Part shown: positions 9,278-18,015 of the stretch, one piece after another | How positions within the stretch are numbered: the first letter of the stretch is position 1 | Layout: every line of letters starts with the position of its first letter | Source: CAIKMD01 sp963702925 | GTDB taxonomy: Bacteria; Pseudomonadota; Alphaproteobacteria; ATCC43930; CGMCC-115725 | Length of the DNA stretch: 64,000 bases | Assembly: GCA_963702925.1 (NCBI GenBank) | Contig: OY969771.1 | Location: forward strand, 4,526,001 to 4,590,000 | Reading direction: 5' to 3' | Translations under genes and position numbers: made by a program | The notes under the pieces: generated by a model | Database searches by the model: none | What the model was told of the DNA's origin: nothing | What the model saw: the letters and a program-made list of their open reading frames with translations, nothing else

Positions 9278-9322
9278 CCGATGGTTTTGCCGGCGCGCGT
9301 CGCATGATCGCGCGCAAGATCG

Positions 9323-10792
9323 TCAAATCGTGAAGCTCTCCGCGAAGATGTCGGGTTTATAGCCCGCTTTCTCGAAGAGATAGTGACGGGAATCGCCCGC
9401 CATCTTGCGAAACCGCTCCATGTTCACGCCGACCATCTTGCCGCGATGCTTGCGCACGACACCGCCGATGATCACCGTATCGATATTGCCGCGATCGGCG
9501 GCAGCAACCACCGTGCCGACCGCATTGTTCGAGGGATAGAGATTGATCTCGTCGGCGCGGATCATCACGAGATCGGCTTCTTTGCCAGGCGAGAGCGTGC
9601 CGATCTCGTCGCCAAGGCCGGCGCAGACCGCGCCGTTCACCGTCGCGCAAGCAAGCACGTCGCGCACCGAGACCGGAGCCGGGGGATTGGCGTCGCCGTT
9701 GAGCTTGCGATTGGTCGCGACCGCGCGTTGGATGTGAAACGCGACCCGCATCTCCATGAACATATCGCTGCTGTAGGAGGTCTCGTTGTCGACGCTGAAG
9801 CCCGGCTTGATGCCATGGTCGAGCGCTTTTTGAAAGGCAGGGAAGCCCTCGCCGAGACCGTATTGAGAATCAGAGCGCGGGCAGACATCGACCGTCACGC
9901 CTGCGTTTTTCATGTTCTGCCAGGTGCTTTCCGGCAGATTGCCGCAATGGTTGAAGGTGACGTCGGGGCCGAGCAGCTTCTCCTCCGCGAATTGATCCAT
10001 GAGCTTCGCCATGGCGGGACCCTGGAATTCCATGGTGATGCGCAAGCCCAACTGACGCGCCAGCGCCCATTGCTCGCGATTGGGTCCGGCGAAGATGCGC
10101 AAGGTGACGAGCTGATCGCTCGAGGAGAAGAATTTCTTTTGCAGCCGGCTCAGATCCTGCGGCCATTGATGGTCCCAATCGCCGGCCAGCGGCGGGCCCG
10201 ACGCATGAGCGGCACGAATTCCCGAATCCATCAAGGCGCGGATCGCCATGTCGGAATGCGCCGCGCTGCGCGAATTATGCGAATTGTCGATGATGCAGGT
10301 AATGCCGGCATCGATACAGCCGAGCGCGGTGATCAGATTGCCGACATACATGTCTTCGGGCCGATAGACTTTGGCGAAAGACAGATGCGTCGCGGCGGAG
10401 TAGGCGTCGAGCGTCGCCGCATTGGGATTGATCCTGCGCAGCTGACCTTCCCAAGCGTGGCGATGCGCGTCGACGAAACCCGGAATGAGAATGCAATTGG
10501 CGGCGTTGATCACCTCCGCATCGGCGACCGCGAGGGCGCCGCCGACGGCGACGATTTTCTTTCCCTCGATCAGTAGATCGCCTTGCGCGATGTCGCCGAG
10601 CGTCGGGTCCATGGTGATGATCGTGCCGCCTTTCAATAAAAGACGGCGGCGGGGATGGGCCGCGACGCTGGTTACGCTGTTTTCGGCGGCCATGAGTTCG
10701 GACGGTGCCGCCGCGGCGACGGCGATACCCGCGCTCGCCTTGATCAGCCCACGCCGCGACATGCTCGCGCCTTTCGCAGAAACGCGCTTCAT
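9323..10792 (-). CDS. Exported amidohydrolase (cytosine-deaminase/ATZ-TRZ-like)
   Basis: This 489-residue metal-dependent amidohydrolase begins MKRVSAKGASMSRRGLIKAS, with a twin-arginine-type signal (SRRGLIK and a hydrophobic stretch to about residue 30), so it probably folds in the cytoplasm and acts in the periplasm. Metal-site elements seen are DAHRHAW (HxH), FNHCGNL and SVDNETS, matching the deaminase/chlorohydrolase branch. A GGGGGAGGAATGTC ribosome site fixes the start. It ends 46 bases from the stop of the convergent binding-protein gene. With the nearby ABC transporter it suggests hydrolysis and uptake of a nitrogen-containing ring or amide compound. The substrate is not readable from sequence. 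Confidence 0.83.
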   Translation of the reverse strand: MKRVSAKGASMSRRGLIKASAGIAVAAAAPSELMAAENSVTSVAAHPRRRLLLKGGTIITMDPTLGDIAQGDLLIEGKKIVAVGGALAVADAEVINAANCILIPGFVDAHRHAWEGQLRRINPNAATLDAYSAATHLSFAKVYRPEDMYVGNLITALGCIDAGITCIIDNSHNSRSAAHSDMAIRALMDSGIRAAHASGPPLAGDWDHQWPQDLSRLQKKFFSSSDQLVTLRIFAGPNREQWALARQLGLRITMEFQGPAMAKLMDQFAEEKLLGPDVTFNHCGNLPESTWQNMKNAGVTVDVCPRSDSQYGLGEGFPAFQKALDHGIKPGFSVDNETSYSSDMFMEMRVAFHIQRAVATNRKLNGDANPPAPVSVRDVLACATVNGAVCAGLGDEIGTLSPGKEADLVMIRADEINLYPSNNAVGTVVAAADRGNIDTVIIGGVVRKHRGKMVGVNMERFRKMAGDSRHYLFEKAGYKPDIFAESFTI

Positions 10793-10820
10793 GACATTCC
10801 TCCCCCTGGCTTTTGTGCGC

Positions 10821-11642
10821 TTAGGGTAGCGGATCGCGTTCCGGCTTTTCTCCCATATTCCGTTCCGCAGCCTTTGCCCACTGCCACTCGGCCTCCATCT
10901 CGTCGAGCGTCGCAGCGCCGCCCGGTTTCCCTTGGGCGGCAAGTCGCGTCTCCACGGTGCGGAAGCGGCGCTCGAATTTGCGGCAGGCGCCACGCAAGGC
11001 CTGTTCCGGATCGGTGTCGAGGTGGCGCGCGAGATTGACCACGGCGAACAGCAAATCGCCAAGCTCGTCCTCGATCCGCGCCGCGCCTTGCGTCATCGCG
11101 CCCCGCAGCTCCGCGATCTCTTCGTCGATCTTGTCGAAGACCGGCGCCACATCGGGCCAGTCGAAGCCGACGCGCGCGGCGCGGCGTTGCAGCTTCAGCG
11201 CGCGCGTCAGGGCAGGGAGGCCGACCCCGACCCCATCGAGCGCGCTTGCCGCGCCCTGGCTGGCGCGCTCGGCCGCCTTCTGCGTCTCCCAGGCCGTGGT
11301 CTGCGCCGCGGCGGAATCGATCTCGGCATCGCCGAAGACGTGAGGATGCCGCCGCACCATCTTGTCGGATATGGCGCGGGCGACGTCGTTGAACGCGAAT
11401 GTCCCGTCTTCCTCGGCCATGCGGGAATGGAACACGACCTGAAGCAGAAGATCGCCGAGCTCGTCCTTGAGCGCCTCGGCATCGCCCAGCTCGGCGGCCT
11501 CAGCGGTCTCGTAGGCTTCTTCGATCGTATAGGGCGCGATGGTCTTGAAGCTCTGCGCGACATCCCAAGGGCAACCATCCTCGGGGTCGCGCAGCCGCGC
11601 CATGATGTCCAAAAGCCGTTCCAATTCGGGGGAGTCGGCCAT
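10821..11642 (-). CDS. mazG: Nucleoside triphosphate pyrophosphohydrolase MazG
   Basis: MazG (273 aa) hydrolyses (d)NTPs to NMP and pyrophosphate as a house-cleaning enzyme. Two MazG repeats are visible. The first starts near residue 10 (LRDPEDGCPWD, then EEAYETAEA and DELGDLLLQVVFHS); the second is near residue 150 (EIAELRGAM, then EDELGDLLFAVVNLA). EExxE-type metal-binding helices are kept in both. It sits between the amidohydrolase and ABC permease genes on the same strand, although functionally it belongs with hflX. This suggests a local rearrangement or insertion of the uptake genes around it. Confidence 0.95.
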   Translation of the reverse strand: MADSPELERLLDIMARLRDPEDGCPWDVAQSFKTIAPYTIEEAYETAEAAELGDAEALKDELGDLLLQVVFHSRMAEEDGTFAFNDVARAISDKMVRRHPHVFGDAEIDSAAAQTTAWETQKAAERASQGAASALDGVGVGLPALTRALKLQRRAARVGFDWPDVAPVFDKIDEEIAELRGAMTQGAARIEDELGDLLFAVVNLARHLDTDPEQALRGACRKFERRFRTVETRLAAQGKPGGAATLDEMEAEWQWAKAAERNMGEKPERDPLP

Positions 11643-11765
11643 TTTTCACGCTCCATGCTGCATCGTGGCGGATGCCGTTAAATCAGGGGATTAGGCCATA
11701 TAGCCCAACCAGACGCTGATATGAATTATCGCATAATGTATATTATGGGAAATATGATCCCGACG

Positions 11766-12539
11766 TTACGCATGGAGATCGATCGCGTCCTTTTGCCAGA
11801 ACACAATCCTGTTCCTTAGCCAGATCAGCGTCCGGTCTAGACCAAAGCCGATCACGGCGACGGCCAGAATGCCCGCCAAGGCGCGCGCATCGTCGAACGA
11901 CGCCGAGGCGTAGTTGATGAAATAGCCGAGGCCGACGCTCTCGCCGATGATCTCGGTCGACACGACGATGATCAGCGCCACCGGCAGCGCGATGCGGAAA
12001 CCGGTGAAGATCGTCGGCAGCGCCGCCGGCATGTAGACACGCCAGAACAGCTGGCCCGGTTTTGCGCCCATCGAGCTTCCCGCCCAAACCAATTTATTCT
12101 CGACCGAGCGAATGCCCTGATAGGTGTGAAGCGTGATCGGAAACATGCATTCGAGGAAGACGAGCGCAATCTTCGAGGCGTCGCCGAGGCCGAAGATAAA
12201 GATGAAGATCGGATAAAGCGCGATCCGCGGAATCGGAAAGCCGAAGGAGAAAATCGGCTCGAACAACGCATCGATGGTGCGGTTGCGTGCCATGGCGGCG
12301 CCGAGCGCGCAGCCCGCGACGATCGACAGCAGAAACCCGGCGAGCGCGCGATCCAACGTAATCATGCTGTGGTGCACGAGATCGCCGGCGACCAAGCCCC
12401 GCCACAGCGCGTCGAGGATCAGCGCAAGGCTCGGCACCAGGCGCGGTGTCACCCAACCGGAATGCGCCACCGCCTCCCACGCCGCGAGCACGACGAGGAT
12501 CGAATACCAGCGGCGGGCAAAATCGAACAACCTAGGCAT
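11766..12539 (-). CDS. ABC transporter permease (SsuC/TauC/NitT-like)
   Basis: This 257-residue inner-membrane permease of the nitrate/sulfonate/taurine type has about six hydrophobic segments and the EAA loop (VWAGSSMGAKPGQLFWRVYMPAALP), which docks on the ATPase. It overlaps the upstream permease gene by 8 bases, so the two are co-translated. A homologous but clearly different permease precedes it, so the transporter is probably a heterodimeric pore. About 120 bases separate its stop from mazG. Confidence 0.9.
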   Translation of the reverse strand: MPRLFDFARRWYSILVVLAAWEAVAHSGWVTPRLVPSLALILDALWRGLVAGDLVHHSMITLDRALAGFLLSIVAGCALGAAMARNRTIDALFEPIFSFGFPIPRIALYPIFIFIFGLGDASKIALVFLECMFPITLHTYQGIRSVENKLVWAGSSMGAKPGQLFWRVYMPAALPTIFTGFRIALPVALIIVVSTEIIGESVGLGYFINYASASFDDARALAGILAVAVIGFGLDRTLIWLRNRIVFWQKDAIDLHA

Positions 12540-13293
12540 TGCCGGCCTCCGTCGAAAGGCTTTGACCGAGCAGCAGCCGGCGGCGCAACGCGCGCAAGCT
12601 TCGATCCGCGGCGAAACCCAGCACGCCGATCACCAGCAGCGCGACATACATGATGTCGAAGCGCAAGGATTCCTGCGCGGCGCCGATGAGATAGCCGAGC
12701 CCGGCATTGGCCGCGACCAGCTCCGACGTCACCATGATGATGAAGCTCAGCGCCAAGCCGATGCGCAGCCCGTTGAAGATTTGCGGCAGCGCCGCCGGCG
12801 CGATGACCCGACAGAACAATTGGACCCGGCTCGCGCCCATATTGCGCGCCGACCAGACGAGAACCCGCTCGACATTCTTGGCGCCATAAAACGAGGCGAT
12901 GAAAACGGGATAGAACACCGCCATGGTGATGATGACGATCTTGGAAAGATCGCCGATGCCGAACCAGCTGAAGATCAGCGGCAGTAGCGCGATCTTGGGC
13001 ACGGGATAGGTCAGCGACACGATCGGATCGCAGAAATTCTCGACCGGGCGGATCGCGCCGGCGGCCAGGCCCGCAGCAACGCCCAGGCAAGAGCCCAGCA
13101 CAAACCCCGCCCCTGCCCGCGCCAGGCTTTTCCCGGCATGCAGGAAAATTGCGCCGCTTGCGCTCATCTGCCACAGCGTCTCCAGAATGACGCTCGGCGC
13201 GACGAGGTAGCGCGGCGCGGCACCGAAGCGCGCATAAGCCTCCCACAGCACCAGGATCGCTAGCGGCACGACGATGCCCTTGAAGCGCTTCAT
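12532..13293 (-). CDS. ABC transporter permease (SsuC/TauC/NitT-like)
   Basis: This 253-residue permease is a paralogue of its downstream neighbour. It starts at MKRFKGIVVPLAILVLWEAY, has about six membrane segments, and carries an EAA loop (WSARNMGASRVQLFCRVIAPAALP). The ATG at 13293 overlaps the ATPase stop by 4 bases (ATGA), which fixes the start; a longer in-frame extension into the ATPase gene is a shadow. With the second permease, ATPase and binding protein it forms one minus-strand operon at 11766-15061. Confidence 0.9.
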   Translation of the reverse strand: MKRFKGIVVPLAILVLWEAYARFGAAPRYLVAPSVILETLWQMSASGAIFLHAGKSLARAGAGFVLGSCLGVAAGLAAGAIRPVENFCDPIVSLTYPVPKIALLPLIFSWFGIGDLSKIVIITMAVFYPVFIASFYGAKNVERVLVWSARNMGASRVQLFCRVIAPAALPQIFNGLRIGLALSFIIMVTSELVAANAGLGYLIGAAQESLRFDIMYVALLVIGVLGFAADRSLRALRRRLLLGQSLSTEAGNA

Positions 13294-14087
13294 CGCACGC
13301 CGCGCTCGCTCGCCTGGCGCTGCGCGGCGATCACCTCGACATGCAACAGATCCCAGATGCGGTTGCGGTAGGAAATGTATTCGGCGGTTTTCTTGACGTC
13401 GAGCCGCCGCGGCCGCTCCAGCGCGATGCGCAGCTCTTCCTTCACCTTGCCCGGTCGCGCGGTCATCACCACGACGCGGTCGGACAAATAGATCGCTTCG
13501 TCGATGTCGTGGGTGATGAAGATCACGGTCTTGCCGGTCTTGCCCCAGATTTCGAGAAGCTCTTCCTGCATCAGCTCGCGGGTCTGGGAGTCGAGCGCGC
13601 CGAAGGGCTCGTCCATCAACAGAATGCGCGGATCGAGCACGAGAACGCGCGCCAAGGCGACGCGCTGCTTCATGCCGCCGGAAAGCTCGGCCGGGTAGTG
13701 ATCGCGAAAGCCCTGCAAATGGACGAGATCGAGATAGCGGTCGGCGATGGCTGCGCGCTCGGCCTTGGGCAGGCCTCTGATCTCGAGCGGCCACATGACA
13801 TTGCCATGCGCGGTGCGCCACGGAAACAACGCATAGTCCTGAAAGATGACACCGCGATCCGGGCCGGGAGCGCCGATCTTCTTGCCGTCGAGCAGAATCG
13901 CGCCGCCATCGACCGCTACGAAGCCGCCGAGCATGTGCAGCAAAGTGGTCTTGCCGCAGCCCGACGGGCCGACGATGGCGACGAACTCGCCTTCATTGAC
14001 GGTGAGGTCGATCCCATCCAAGGCGCGAACCGCGCGGCCTTGGCGGCTGAACTCCTTGACGACCTGCTGAACTTCGAGAAGCGGCAT
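13290..14087 (-). CDS. ABC transporter ATPase (SsuB/TauB/NrtD-like)
   Basis: This 265-residue nucleotide-binding subunit has Walker A GPSGCGKTT near residue 40, a Q loop (IFQDYALFPW), the signature LSGGMKQRVALARV, Walker B ILLMDEPFGALD and the switch His in FITHDIDEA. These match the nitrate/sulfonate/taurine importer subfamily. Eight bases separate its start from the binding-protein stop, and its own stop overlaps the permease start. Substrate is unknown; with two NMT1-type binding proteins and an amidohydrolase nearby, an organic nitrogen or sulfur compound is likely. Confidence 0.93.
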   Translation of the reverse strand: MPLLEVQQVVKEFSRQGRAVRALDGIDLTVNEGEFVAIVGPSGCGKTTLLHMLGGFVAVDGGAILLDGKKIGAPGPDRGVIFQDYALFPWRTAHGNVMWPLEIRGLPKAERAAIADRYLDLVHLQGFRDHYPAELSGGMKQRVALARVLVLDPRILLMDEPFGALDSQTRELMQEELLEIWGKTGKTVIFITHDIDEAIYLSDRVVVMTARPGKVKEELRIALERPRRLDVKKTAEYISYRNRIWDLLHVEVIAAQRQASERGVR

Positions 14088-14095
14088 CAGCCCCG

Positions 14096-15061
14096 TCAGG
14101 GCGTCAAGGTCGTGTCGACAATCGCGGCGACGTCAACCTTCGTCTCTTGGAAATGATATTGCATCAGCACGTCCTGTTGGCGCTCGAGGATCGCGATGTC
14201 GGGCTTGCCCGTCGGATCGCGATAGAAATCGGGCGAATCGAGGAATTCCTCGGGCTTCAGCAATACCATCTGCGACTTGATCAGATCCTCGCGTGCTTCT
14301 TTCAAATGCGCGTTGTACCAGACCGTGGTGGCGACAAAATCGGCAAGGAAGGCGCGCAGCGCGTCGCGATGCGCGACGATGTAGTCGGGATGCGCCATCA
14401 ACATTTCGAGATAATCGTCCTCGCCCGATATGTCGAAGGCGTCGAAGAGCTTGCGCAAGCCGCCCTGCTTCATTTCGTTATAGCCGAAAGGCAGCGGCAA
14501 AACCGCGACATCAACGAGACCCGAGCGCACCGCGGTTGCCATATTGGGGAAGCCGACAACCGCGAACTTCACGTCCTTGTCGGGATCGAGCCCGCCTTTC
14601 ACGACAGCGCGCCGTTGGGTCAGCTCGACATCCGATTTGAAGCCGTTGATGGCGAGCGTCTTGCCTTTCAAATCGGCCAGCGTGCGGATCGGCGAATCCT
14701 CTTTCACGACGTAAGGCGTCTCGTAGCCGCGCCGGCTGTCCATCGACACCGAGGCGATGATCGTGAGCGGAACGCCTTTCGACGCGGCGAACAGCATCGA
14801 CGCGGCGCTGCCGGTGGCGAGATCGAGCTCGCCCGCCTCGAACGCCTTGTAGCGCGGCTCCGACCCGCGGAAGAGCGAGAATTCCAACGTATAGAGCTTG
14901 CCCTGATTAGCGCCGAGATCGGGCCGCGCCTTCATCAGCCAAAGATTGTCTTCGGCGGAAGGACCATGGCCGATACGGATCTTGAGCGGATCGGCCGACA
15001 CGGCGCCGGTCGCTGGGGCGAGCGCGAGGGCCGCCGCCAAGATCGTACCCATCACGCGCAT
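14096..15061 (-). CDS. ABC transporter substrate-binding protein (NMT1-like)
   Basis: This 321-residue periplasmic binding protein is the first gene of the minus-strand transporter operon. The signal peptide is MRVMGTILAAALALAPATGAVSA. The fold is the same NMT1 class as the protein at 8273-9277 but the sequence is divergent (FEAGELDLATGSAASMLFA and LADLKGKTLAINGFKSDVEL are the matching segments). GGGGAGGAG sits 9 bases before the ATG at 15061, so longer in-frame starts are unlikely. It probably delivers the ligand to the permease pair at 11766-13293. Confidence 0.88.
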   Translation of the reverse strand: MRVMGTILAAALALAPATGAVSADPLKIRIGHGPSAEDNLWLMKARPDLGANQGKLYTLEFSLFRGSEPRYKAFEAGELDLATGSAASMLFAASKGVPLTIIASVSMDSRRGYETPYVVKEDSPIRTLADLKGKTLAINGFKSDVELTQRRAVVKGGLDPDKDVKFAVVGFPNMATAVRSGLVDVAVLPLPFGYNEMKQGGLRKLFDAFDISGEDDYLEMLMAHPDYIVAHRDALRAFLADFVATTVWYNAHLKEAREDLIKSQMVLLKPEEFLDSPDFYRDPTGKPDIAILERQQDVLMQYHFQETKVDVAAIVDTTLTP

Positions 15062-15161
15062 GTCGCGGCTCCTCCCCTGCGGTGTCACCAAACCTGATCG
15101 CTGCGACGCTGTCAATCGATGCATCGCACTCGGTATCTCGTGCGGCGATTTCGCCGCGCGC

Positions 15162-16778
15162 TCAAGGCGAGCTGATGATCGACAAGACGTTGGTCGCCGG
15201 GAATTGCTTGGCCGATGTATTGACCGCGAGAAGCTGCTTCACGAGCTCAAGCACCTGATAAGTGCGCCCCGCGCGCGCGCCGTCGCTCGGAATGCTGTAG
15301 TCGCTGCCGTCATAGCCGACCGAGACGAAGCCCGAATTGCTGTGCTGATCGATGACGAACAAGTTTTCGCAGAAATAGCTGTCGCTCAGCCCGGGAACCG
15401 AAACCAGGTGGAGGAGATCGCTTTCCTTCGCGGTTTTCCCGCGATTGCTCTCGTCATCGCAGGCGCGCTCGGGCAAGGCCGCCAAAGGAACACGGGTGGG
15501 CACCTGGATGATGCGCGGCCGCGCTTCGGTCGTGGTTTCCGGGTAGAGATGGCGCCGAGTGATCTCGCCGAGATAGTAGAGTATGCCTTCGGTGGAGCGG
15601 ACCTGAAGCTTGAAGGCGCTCGCCTCGGAGATGAGATTCTGCGCCGAAAGCGGGGCGAGCCCGCTTCTTGCCGCTTCCGGATTGGCTTCGACCACCGATT
15701 GCAGACGCCGATTGAGCGCGTCGATCGTCGCGGGATTCAACGTCAGGCAGAGCGTCGCATTGCCGCCGCTGTCGGGACTGCCCTCGACCGGCGGCGCATT
15801 GCTCGAGCCCCGGTTGTCGGCATTGCCGCGCGGCTCGGACAGCGATGAACAGTCATTGGCGCCTGTCACGGCGGCGGTCGCGCGCTGGGCGCCGGATTTG
15901 TCCCCGGACTGGTTGCAATAAAGGCTCTGACCGATGTTGCTCAACAGGTTGCGGGCCGACGCGCCCTCATTGGTGAAGCAGAAGCGGTACTTCACCTCGC
16001 TTTTCTGCAAATGATAAGTGCCCTTGTCGGTGCCATTGCCCTCGGCGAGCTTCAGCCCGGCATTGGCAATATTGGCGTAGGCGTCGAGCAGCGCCGCCGC
16101 CTGCTGGCCGCCGGTTTCGCTCGAGCTGGGTTGCAGCTTGGCGGCGGCGATGGCTGGCCCGAAGGCCGAGGTCGTCTCGACATGTTCGGTGCTGAGCCCA
16201 GCCGCGATCAATATATCGACCATCGCCTGAAACTGCTCGAACGCCGCGTCATCGCCGACGGCGTTGTTGAACACCATTTCGCTGTTGTTTCCCGATTTTT
16301 GCGTTACGACGATTTTCGACACGAAGAGATCGAACAGGACTTCTTTCGGGAAACCTTGCTGCAGGTAATAGTCGAAAACCTGAAGCGAAATCGGACTGAG
16401 AATGCCTTGGTAGAATTCCTGAGTATCGAGCACGGGCACGATAAAGGTCGGGCCGCCGCTGATGCTGCCCCCGAGACTGAAAATATCCGGGCTGACCGCA
16501 CCTTTCGGGCGGTGCATGGCTTCGCCGAAGGGCGTCGTCAGGGTCGAGTTGCCGCTGGCGCTCGCCGTGCCGGTGATGGATTGCAGGCCGGTAAACTGCA
16601 TCGGCCGTCTTTGGCTCGCACGCACGACATTGAGCAGAAGCTGCTGTTCCTGCGCTTGTTCGGCTTGAAGGTTGTAATCGATTGCCCGGCCGGAGAAATT
16701 ATCGACCAGCGCGCAACCGGCTAGTCCCGCCGCGAGCATAGGTGTTGCGGCCGCGGCAAGTCCTTTGCCCCAAAACAT
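15162..16778 (-). CDS. Large putative lipoprotein, unknown family
   Basis: This 538-residue protein has a clear lipoprotein signal, MFWGKGLAAA to AAGLAGC, with the candidate Cys at residue 22. The mature part begins with a helical Gln-rich region (NLQAEQAQEQQLLLNVVRAS) followed by a hydrophobic Gly/Ser-rich stretch. A central low-complexity Ser/Gly/Asn segment around 310-345 looks like a linker. A C-terminal domain contains further Cys pairs. No enzyme motif is recognised. It is divergent from the SH3 lipoprotein and WD40-caspase genes across a 252-base shared upstream region. This placement makes a joint role plausible but unproven. Confidence 0.75.
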   Translation of the reverse strand: MFWGKGLAAAATPMLAAGLAGCALVDNFSGRAIDYNLQAEQAQEQQLLLNVVRASQRRPMQFTGLQSITGTASASGNSTLTTPFGEAMHRPKGAVSPDIFSLGGSISGGPTFIVPVLDTQEFYQGILSPISLQVFDYYLQQGFPKEVLFDLFVSKIVVTQKSGNNSEMVFNNAVGDDAAFEQFQAMVDILIAAGLSTEHVETTSAFGPAIAAAKLQPSSSETGGQQAAALLDAYANIANAGLKLAEGNGTDKGTYHLQKSEVKYRFCFTNEGASARNLLSNIGQSLYCNQSGDKSGAQRATAAVTGANDCSSLSEPRGNADNRGSSNAPPVEGSPDSGGNATLCLTLNPATIDALNRRLQSVVEANPEAARSGLAPLSAQNLISEASAFKLQVRSTEGILYYLGEITRRHLYPETTTEARPRIIQVPTRVPLAALPERACDDESNRGKTAKESDLLHLVSVPGLSDSYFCENLFVIDQHSNSGFVSVGYDGSDYSIPSDGARAGRTYQVLELVKQLLAVNTSAKQFPATNVLSIISSP

Positions 16779-17030
16779 GATGGCCCCCCGAACGTCGCTG
16801 TTTGTATTTTGCCCCGCTTATATCGAGCAAAACGCGCTTGACGCAAGCGATTTGGCGACCGCGGCCGAGCCTGACAGCGGGATGACGGCAATATTGTATT
16901 TTTGTAACGCCGTAGAGCGAGCGATAAGCATTGAATGTCCGACCTGGATACGGCATCTAAAAGGGACGAAAGCTGCACCTTTTGAACGGGTGGGAGCGTG
17001 ATACCATCGGGGGAGATTGGGCTGCCAAGA
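16779..17030. promoter_or_regulatory. Divergent intergenic region between lipoprotein genes
   Basis: This 252-base spacer separates two outward-facing exported-protein genes and must hold promoters for both directions. I see no convincing -35/-10 pair or palindrome and no small gene. It is called as a regulatory region by position only. Confidence 0.4.
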
Positions 17031-18005
17031 ATGCCGGGTCACTGGCCCGTACGGCGCGTTTGGCATTGCCTCGCCCTCTTGGCAAGCTTGACCCTCTTGG
17101 GTTGCGATTCCGCGCCTACCATTCATAGCATGTTCGATAATGAGGCTGACGACACTTGTCGCGATCAGCGCAAGGCACTTCAGTCCTATGGCAATTACTT
17201 CGAGCAGAACATGCTGGTGGGCGCCGGCGCCGGCGCATTGACAGCGACAGCGGTTGCCGTGGCGACGCATCAATCGGTCAAGGCAACCATCGTTGAAGCG
17301 TTCGCGGGTTTGATGATCGGCGCCGCCGCCGGCTATTGGGAATCCGTCCAGCAGAAAGCCTCCAACACCCAGGCGCGTTACCGCCTCGTCCAAGACGATA
17401 TTCAGGGCGAGAACGCCAAAGTCGACGGCGTCCAGCACGCTTTCAATACCCTGATCGATTGCCGCCGCAAGCAGGCCGCCAAGCTGCGCGCCGATGTGGC
17501 CGCCGGGCGCGTCTCGCATGACGACGGGACGAAGCAAATGAATCAGATCAAGGCGCGCTATGACGACGATATCGCGATCGCCCGCCGGATCGACAGCAAC
17601 ATCGCCGACCACACTGCGAATCTCGAATATGCCAGCGAGCAGTTCAAGCCGCAGCCCTATGTCGTTCTACGCCCGACCATCGTTTATGCCGATAAGAGCA
17701 GCGGCTCGGCCAAGCTCACGAGCTATCGCGAGAACGCGGTGATCTCGGCCGCGGCCATCGACAGTTCCTGGGTCAAAGTCACCTTGTCTGGCAAGCGCAC
17801 CGGCTATGTTCAAGCCGCCGACGTGAAACTTCAGGCGGCGACGCTGGTGGCGAACAAGAAATCGCGCCAAGCCCCGCCAGCTTCGGCCAAGGGCGATCCG
17901 GTTGCCGAGGGCGTGTTCACGAACCTCTCGAAGCGGGCTGATTTCGATGATTCGGTGCAGGTCGCATCATCCAACACCTCGGGATTCGAGCTTTCGGGAG
18001 GCTGA
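17031..18005 (+). CDS. SH3-domain lipoprotein with glycine-zipper segments
   Basis: This 324-residue protein starts at the ATG 17031 (MPGHWPVRRVWHC), with GGGGGAG upstream; an in-frame GTG at 16998 is the alternative. The lipobox is TLLGC with Cys25. Residues 62-80 and 90-102 are Gly/Ala-rich membrane-like segments (GAGAGALTATAVAVA, AGLMIGAAAG), as in glycine-zipper proteins. Residues 105-205 are strongly helical and charged, probably a coiled coil. Residues 207-268 look like a bacterial SH3 domain (ENAVISAAAIDSSWVKVTL, GKRTGYV). It lies 10 bases before the WD40-caspase gene, so the two form an operon. It may tether or recognise the cell wall for the caspase; this role is inferred. Confidence 0.78.
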   Translation: MPGHWPVRRVWHCLALLASLTLLGCDSAPTIHSMFDNEADDTCRDQRKALQSYGNYFEQNMLVGAGAGALTATAVAVATHQSVKATIVEAFAGLMIGAAAGYWESVQQKASNTQARYRLVQDDIQGENAKVDGVQHAFNTLIDCRRKQAAKLRADVAAGRVSHDDGTKQMNQIKARYDDDIAIARRIDSNIADHTANLEYASEQFKPQPYVVLRPTIVYADKSSGSAKLTSYRENAVISAAAIDSSWVKVTLSGKRTGYVQAADVKLQAATLVANKKSRQAPPASAKGDPVAEGVFTNLSKRADFDDSVQVASSNTSGFELSGG

Positions 18006-18015
18006 GCCTCATCCG

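Noticed and set aside
9383..10576. 397-codon plus-strand open frame opposite the amidohydrolase
   Set aside because: It covers a clear amidohydrolase with metal motifs; the antisense product is His/Arg/Asp-rich and has no ribosome site.
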